A stretch of 9,676 nt of DNA from contig JAEZLU010000064.1 of NCBI GenBank assembly GCA_023415075.1, positions 1-9,676 of the forward strand. Reading direction: 5' to 3'. The notes below the pieces were generated by a model. That model searched no databases, was not told the DNA's origin, and saw nothing but the letters and a program-made list of their open reading frames with translations. Below, piece after piece: positions 5,680-9,676 of this stretch. Numbering within the stretch: position 1 is the first letter of the stretch; every line of letters begins with the position of its first letter. The position numbers were made by a program, and so were the translations under genes. The DNA is from Bacillota bacterium (GTDB lineage Bacteria; Bacillota; Negativicutes; Sporomusales; UBA7701).

Positions 5680-6324
5680 ATGTCCTTTTACCCGATCAAT
5701 CTGCGGCTGGACGGCCGGCAGTGTCTGGTGATCGGCGGTGGCGCCGTGGCTGAGCGCAAGGTGCTCGCCCTGCTTGACGCCGGAGCCTGCGTCAGTGTGC
5801 TCAGCCCCGCTGTCACGCCGTCTTTAACGGCGTTGGCCGCGGCCGGTCGTCTTGCCTATATCCCAGCCCGCTACCAGCCAGGGGCCATCGGAAAATTTTT
5901 TATCGTTATCTGTGCCACTGATGACGCCGGCGTCAACCGCCAGGCAGCCGAGGAAGCCCGCGGCCATGGGGCGCTGGTTAATGTCGTCGACGCTCCCGAG
6001 CTTGGCGATTTCACAGTGCCGGCTCAGTTGGCCCGCGGCGAACTGCTGTTGACCGTGTCTACCGGCGGCCGCAGCCCGGTTCTGGCCAGGCGCCTGCGGG
6101 AGGAACTGGCCGGGCGCTATGGCTCCGAGTATGGCGCCTGCCTTGCGATGATTGCCGGCCTGCGGGCCGAACTTAAAGAAAAACTGGCTACCGCCGAGAC
6201 CAGGGGCGACTTCTGGCGGGAGGCGGTCAGCGCCGAGGTGCTCGCCTTGCTGCGGGAAGGCAGGACAGGCGAAGCGGAGGAGAAGATTAGGAATGCAGCT
6301 AGTCGTTTTGGGACTGAATCATAA
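5680..6324 (+). CDS. Precorrin-2 dehydrogenase (SirC / CysG N-terminal-like)
   Basis: A 214-residue NAD-dependent enzyme oxidising precorrin-2 to sirohydrochlorin, the precursor of siroheme and of anaerobically made cobalamin. The Rossmann nucleotide loop is VIGGGAVAERK (Gly19-Gly21). Further hallmarks are CATDDAGVNRQ, VNVVDAPELGDF with Asp104 (the position of the catalytic Asp in CysG), and the STGGRSPVLARRLREEL segment. Length fits stand-alone homologues such as Bacillus SirC (about 200 residues). SirC lacks ferrochelatase activity while CysG and Met8p have it, so chelation here is uncertain. The start is taken as ATG 5680; ATG 5665 would add five residues. Its 3' end overlaps the hemA start by 32 bases, making it the first visible gene of a coupled operon. 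No CobA domain is fused, since that lies downstream with HemD. Confidence 0.92.
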   Translation: MSFYPINLRLDGRQCLVIGGGAVAERKVLALLDAGACVSVLSPAVTPSLTALAAAGRLAYIPARYQPGAIGKFFIVICATDDAGVNRQAAEEARGHGALVNVVDAPELGDFTVPAQLARGELLLTVSTGGRSPVLARRLREELAGRYGSEYGACLAMIAGLRAELKEKLATAETRGDFWREAVSAEVLALLREGRTGEAEEKIRNAASRFGTES

Positions 6325-7615
6325 AACCGCCCCGGTGGAGATCCGGGAGTGCTTTTCCTTGTCCGAGGACCAGGTACGCCACGGACTCAGGCGCCTGGCG
6401 GAATACGACGAAATCTTCGAGTGTGTCATCCTTTCGACCTGCAACCGTACTGAGATGTACGCGGTAGTTGACGACGGCGAGGACGGCGAGGACGCCGTGC
6501 CGGTGCTGGTCGCGTATCTGAACAGCATGGCTGCCGGCCGGTTTACGGTGGACGACTATCTCTTCTACCACCGGGAGGCCGAGTGCATCCGCCACTTGTT
6601 GCGGGTGGCGGCCAGCCTTGATTCGCTGGTGGTGGGCGAGGGACAGATCCTCAGCCAGGTCAAAAAGGCTTATTCGATCGCCCGCGACAGCGGCACTACC
6701 GGCACCGTTCTCAACACGCTATTTCACCGGGCCATTGCCGCCGGCAAGAAGGTCCGTACCAAGACCCGCATCGCCTATAGCGCCGTATCGGTAAGCTACG
6801 CCGCCGTCGAGCTGGCCAAGAAAATCCTCGGCGATTTGGCCAAAAGCAACGTCCTCGTGCTGGGAGCCGGCGAGATGAGCGAACTGACCGCCCGCCATCT
6901 GGTGGACAACGGCGTCCGCACGGTCTTCGTTTCCAACCGCAACTACCAGCGGGCCGTCGACCTGGCGGAAAAGTTCCGCGGCATCGCCGTGCCGTTCGAA
7001 GAATTTATGAAGTGCGCCGTTGACGCCGATATCATCATAACCTCGACCGGCGCGCCCCATTACATAATTCGGGCCTGGGACGTGGCCCACCTTATGCCCA
7101 AGCGCCAGGGCCGGCCGCTGGTCTTCATCGACATCGCCGTGCCGCGGGACGTCGAGCCGGAAGTCGAAGCCATCGCCGGCGTAAGTCTTTACAATATTGA
7201 CTCGCTGGAGGCAGTGGTCGAGGCCAACCTGAAGGAACGGAGCCAGGAAGCCCAGGCGGCCGAAAGCATTGTTGAGACCGAGGTGGCCGAGATTCTCGAC
7301 AAGTTCCGTTACCTGGCCTTTCGGCCGACACTGGCCAGCCTCACCGCCAAAACCGAAGCTATCCGCCAGCGGATCGTGAAGCGGGCCCTGGCCAAACTGG
7401 ATGCTTCGCCCGACGAACGGCGGGTGCTCGAAAATATGTCGAAGATGCTTGTGCGGAAGATTCTCCGCGACCCGATACTAAATATCACCGAGGCGGCCGG
7501 CACCGGGCGGGAGCACCATTACCTGGAGGCCGTGCGGACTCTGTTCAAGCTGGAAGAGGCGGGAGAGGAAGGACAGCGTGACAACAAGACTTGTAATCGG
7601 CACCCGCGGCAGTAA
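6293..7615 (+). CDS. hemA: Glutamyl-tRNA reductase
   Basis: A 440-residue NADPH-dependent enzyme reducing Glu-tRNA(Glu) to glutamate-1-semialdehyde, the first committed step of C5-pathway tetrapyrrole synthesis. The N-terminal catalytic domain begins MQLVVLGLNHKTAPVEIRE and carries the nucleophile Cys50 in STCNRTE. Then come SLVVGEGQILSQVKKAY, the HRAIAAGKKVRTKT segment, the NADPH loop GAGEM (191-195), FIDIAVPRDVEP, and a helical C-terminal dimerisation domain ending with RKILRDPILN. Length is normal. Start ATG 6293 is supported by GGAGGAG at 6276-6282 (10-nt spacer) and by the universal N terminus. It overlaps the upstream gene by 32 bases and hemC by 38. A short acidic stretch, DDGEDGED, follows the Cys50 region and is encoded by a 9-bp tandem repeat. 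Confidence 0.97.
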   Translation: MQLVVLGLNHKTAPVEIRECFSLSEDQVRHGLRRLAEYDEIFECVILSTCNRTEMYAVVDDGEDGEDAVPVLVAYLNSMAAGRFTVDDYLFYHREAECIRHLLRVAASLDSLVVGEGQILSQVKKAYSIARDSGTTGTVLNTLFHRAIAAGKKVRTKTRIAYSAVSVSYAAVELAKKILGDLAKSNVLVLGAGEMSELTARHLVDNGVRTVFVSNRNYQRAVDLAEKFRGIAVPFEEFMKCAVDADIIITSTGAPHYIIRAWDVAHLMPKRQGRPLVFIDIAVPRDVEPEVEAIAGVSLYNIDSLEAVVEANLKERSQEAQAAESIVETEVAEILDKFRYLAFRPTLASLTAKTEAIRQRIVKRALAKLDASPDERRVLENMSKMLVRKILRDPILNITEAAGTGREHHYLEAVRTLFKLEEAGEEGQRDNKTCNRHPRQ

Positions 7616-8528
7616 GCTGGCTCTCTGGCAGGCGAACCATGTGGCTGCCCGCATCCGCGAGCGCTATCCGCATACTGATATTTCCCTGAAGCATATCATA
7701 ACCACCGGCGACAAAATCCTCGACGTGCCGCTGGCCAAAATCGGCAGCAAGGGCTTGTTTACCAAGGAACTGGAAAAGGAACTGCTGGCCGGAGATATCG
7801 ACTTGGCCGTCCACAGCCTGAAGGATATGCCCACCGAACTGCCACCCGGCCTGACACTGGGAACGGTGACCGCACGGGCCGACGCCGGCGACGCCCTTAT
7901 CAGCCCGCGCTACCGGATGCTCGACAACCTGCCGCCGGCTGCCAGGGTCGGCACGTCCAGCCTGCGGCGCAAGGCCCAATTGCTGGCCTACCGGCCCGAC
8001 CTCACCATCTGCGACCTGCGGGGCAATCTTGACACCCGGCTGGGCAAGCTGGCGAGCCAGCAGCTTGATGCCATCGTTCTGGCAGTGGCCGGCCTCCGCC
8101 GGTTGGGCTGGGAGGAGCATATCACCGAGATTCTGCAGCCGGACGTCTGCCTGCCGGCGGTCGGTCAAGGAGCGCTGGCCATCGAGACGCGGGCCGACGA
8201 CCGGGCGGTGCTGGATATCCTGGCTTTTCTCCACGACGAGGCTACCGCCCAGGCGGTTACCGCCGAGCGCGCCTTTCTCCACGAACTGGAGGGCGGCTGC
8301 CAGGTGCCGATCGGTGTCTGGGGCCGGTTGGCGGACGGGCGGCTACGGCTTGACGCCGTCATCGCCACCGCCGACGGGCGGCGCTGCCTGCGGGACAGCG
8401 CCTGCGGCCAGCCCGGGGAAGCCGAGGAATTGGGATGCAGCCTGGCTCGCCGGATGTACGCCGCCGGCGGGCGGGAAATCCTGGCCGAGCTTGTTGATGC
8501 CGGCCGGGCTAAGGAGGATAACGAGTGA
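7578..8528 (+). CDS. hemC: Porphobilinogen deaminase (hydroxymethylbilane synthase)
   Basis: A 316-residue enzyme that joins four porphobilinogens into hydroxymethylbilane in the cytoplasm. It begins RLVIGTRGSKLALWQA and contains DLAVHSLKDMPTELP, with Lys82 and the catalytic Asp83 (Asp84 in E. coli). VGTSSLRRKAQL and LRGNLDTRLGKL supply the cofactor- and substrate-binding arginines. Cys241 in LEGGCQVPIG carries the dipyrromethane cofactor. All key residues are present and length is typical. The start is GTG at 7578, inside the 3' end of hemA in another frame; an AGAGGA at 7564-7569 lies 8 bases upstream. The 38-base overlap implies translational coupling to hemA. The stop TGA shares four bases with the GTG start of the next gene. 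Confidence 0.96.
   Translation: MTTRLVIGTRGSKLALWQANHVAARIRERYPHTDISLKHIITTGDKILDVPLAKIGSKGLFTKELEKELLAGDIDLAVHSLKDMPTELPPGLTLGTVTARADAGDALISPRYRMLDNLPPAARVGTSSLRRKAQLLAYRPDLTICDLRGNLDTRLGKLASQQLDAIVLAVAGLRRLGWEEHITEILQPDVCLPAVGQGALAIETRADDRAVLDILAFLHDEATAQAVTAERAFLHELEGGCQVPIGVWGRLADGRLRLDAVIATADGRRCLRDSACGQPGEAEELGCSLARRMYAAGGREILAELVDAGRAKEDNE
8511..8517 (+). promoter_or_regulatory. Ribosome binding site for cobA-hemD
   Basis: AAGGAGG lies 7 bases before GTG 8525. It is preferred to the in-frame ATG at 8537, for which this site would be 19 bases away. The GTGA overlap with the hemC stop is typical of coupled operon genes. Confidence 0.85.
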
Positions 8529-9676
8529 AGAATGGCATGGTCTACCTCGTGGGCGCCGGCCCCGGGGACTATAAACTGATAACCGTCAAAGGGCTGGAAG
8601 CGATAGCCAAGGCCGACTGCCTGGTGTACGACCGGCTGGCCGACGACCGGCTGTTGGCCCATGCCCGGGCCGATGCCGAGCTCATCTATGTCGGCAAGGC
8701 GTCCAGCGAACATACTCTCCGCCAGGAAGAAATCAATGCCCTCCTGGTAGCCAAGGCCCGCGAAGGCAAGACCGTTGTCCGCCTGAAGGGCGGCGATCCC
8801 TTCGTCTTCGGCCGTGGCGGCGAAGAGGCCCTGGAATTGGTGGCTGCCGGCATCGCCTTCGAGGTGGTGCCCGGGGTGACCTCGGCCGTGGCTGTACCTG
8901 CTTACGCCGGCATCCCGGTGACCCACCGCGGCATCGCCACTTCATTCGCGGTCATTACCGGCCACGAAGACCCCACCAAAGGCGAGTCAAGCCTCCGCTG
9001 GGACAAGTTGGCCCAGGGAGCCGATACACTGGTATTCCTGATGGGCGTGGAGAATCTGCCGTATATAACCGCCAAGCTGATCGAGCACGGGCGGTCGCCG
9101 GCCACGCCGGCCGCCGTTATCCGCTGGGGCACCAAGCCTGAGCAGGAAGCGCTCGTTACCACCGTGGGTGCCGCCGCCGAGGATGTTGCCAAGAACGGCC
9201 TAAAACCGCCGGCAATCTTTATTGTCGGTGAGGTCGTCGGTTTGCGGGACAAGCTGGCCTGGTTCGACAGACGGCCTTTGTTCGGCAGGCGGGTGCTGGT
9301 CACCCGGGCCCGCGAGCAGGCCAGTTCCCTGACCGGCGCCCTTGAGGCCCTGGGGGCTGAGTGCATCGAGGCGCCGGCTATCACAATAGTGCCGCCGGAA
9401 AGTTATGAACCGCTCGACGCGGCCATCGCCAGTCTGGGTAGCTACGACTGGCTGGTGTTCACAAGTGTCAACGGCGTCGATCATTTCCTGGCCCGTCTGC
9501 AGGCCGCCGGCCTCGACAGCCGGGCCCTCGGCGGCCGCAAGCTGGCTGCCATCGGCGTAGCCACCGCCGCACGACTGCGGCAGGCCGGACTGATCGCCGA
9601 CATCGTGCCGGCCGAATTTCGGGCCGAGGGCATCGTCGAGGCCTTGGCCGGCCATATTAAACCTGGGACGCGCCTC
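8525..9676 (+). CDS. cobA-hemD: CobA-HemD fusion: uroporphyrinogen-III C-methyltransferase / uroporphyrinogen-III synthase (3' end outside window)
   Basis: The first 384 residues of a bifunctional protein; the frame is open to the window end. The N-terminal half is an S-adenosylmethionine-dependent methyltransferase making precorrin-2: VYLVGAGPGD (residues 6-15), VGKASSEHTLRQEEIN, VVRLKGGDPFVFGRGGEE, and VPGVTSAVAVPAYAGIPVTHR. It ends near IFIVGEVVGLRDKLAWF. From about residue 253, LFGRRVLVTRAREQ opens a HemD domain that cyclises hydroxymethylbilane with ring-D inversion; ALGAECIEAPAI and DWLVFTSVNGVDHF are characteristic. Such fusions are common in Clostridia-type Bacillota. The protein would make and then methylate the same intermediate. 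It overlaps the hemC stop by four bases. hemB and hemL are plausible next genes but are not in view. Confidence 0.96.
   Translation, partial: MKNGMVYLVGAGPGDYKLITVKGLEAIAKADCLVYDRLADDRLLAHARADAELIYVGKASSEHTLRQEEINALLVAKAREGKTVVRLKGGDPFVFGRGGEEALELVAAGIAFEVVPGVTSAVAVPAYAGIPVTHRGIATSFAVITGHEDPTKGESSLRWDKLAQGADTLVFLMGVENLPYITAKLIEHGRSPATPAAVIRWGTKPEQEALVTTVGAAAEDVAKNGLKPPAIFIVGEVVGLRDKLAWFDRRPLFGRRVLVTRAREQASSLTGALEALGAECIEAPAITIVPPESYEPLDAAIASLGSYDWLVFTSVNGVDHFLARLQAAGLDSRALGGRKLAAIGVATAARLRQAGLIADIVPAEFRAEGIVEALAGHIKPGTRL

Noticed and set aside
6152..6292. 47-residue N-terminal extension of HemA
   Set aside because: It would overlap most of the 3' part of the precorrin-2 dehydrogenase gene. 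The conserved HemA N terminus starts at ATG 6293 behind GGAGGAG.
8165..8926. Minus-strand open frames of about 250 codons over hemC and cobA-hemD, and a similar one at 7545-8282
   Set aside because: They are antisense shadows of well-conserved enzymes, with no family features and no convincing initiation site.

Overview
The window reads as ordinary, gene-dense bacterial core chromosome at fairly high G+C, with a strong preference for GCC, GGC and CTG codons. Every gene is on the plus strand. The gene style points to a Bacillota member, possibly a spore-former of the Negativicutes (Sporomusa-like) type. The reasons are an LCP (LytR-CpsA-Psr) wall enzyme, a class B PBP2, a YaaH/SleL-like GH18 enzyme, a fused CobA-HemD, strong GGAGG ribosome sites and several GTG or TTG starts. 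This placement rests on gene style alone and is tentative. No gene-free stretch exceeds about 145 bases. I see no tRNA, rRNA, CRISPR array, insertion sequence or attachment site.

Layout. (1) Bases 1-987 hold the 3' part of a GH18 glycosidase gene that begins upstream of the window; a clear intrinsic terminator follows. (2) Bases 1133-2204 hold three small, tightly spaced genes: a DJ-1/PfpI protein, an MTH1187-type thiamine-binding protein and a CopZ-like metal-binding protein with an extra N-terminal cysteine cluster. (3) Bases 2214-3707 form a self-contained unit: a near-consensus sigma-A promoter, a leader hairpin, an LCP-family ligase gene starting at TTG, and a strong terminator. (4) Bases 3762-5588 encode PBP2 (mrdA). 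(5) Bases 5680-9676 are a translationally overlapped tetrapyrrole operon: precorrin-2 dehydrogenase, hemA, hemC and a cobA-hemD fusion that runs off the window.

How the genes work together. GH18, LCP and PBP2 all act on the cell envelope: wall or spore-cortex trimming, attachment of glycopolymers to peptidoglycan, and elongation-type crosslinking. The tetrapyrrole operon contains the committing enzyme from Glu-tRNA (HemA) and then, after steps encoded elsewhere (hemL, hemB), PBG to hydroxymethylbilane (HemC), to uroporphyrinogen III (HemD), to precorrin-2 (CobA), to sirohydrochlorin (the SirC/CysG-N-like protein). The encoded branch therefore leads to siroheme and/or cobalamin.

Nothing here looks like a new defence, mobile or RNA system. 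The points most worth a second look are the HypB-like CxxCGC head on the CopZ-like protein, the three-gene small-protein cluster around it, and the promoter that fires directly into a terminator-like hairpin ahead of the LCP gene.
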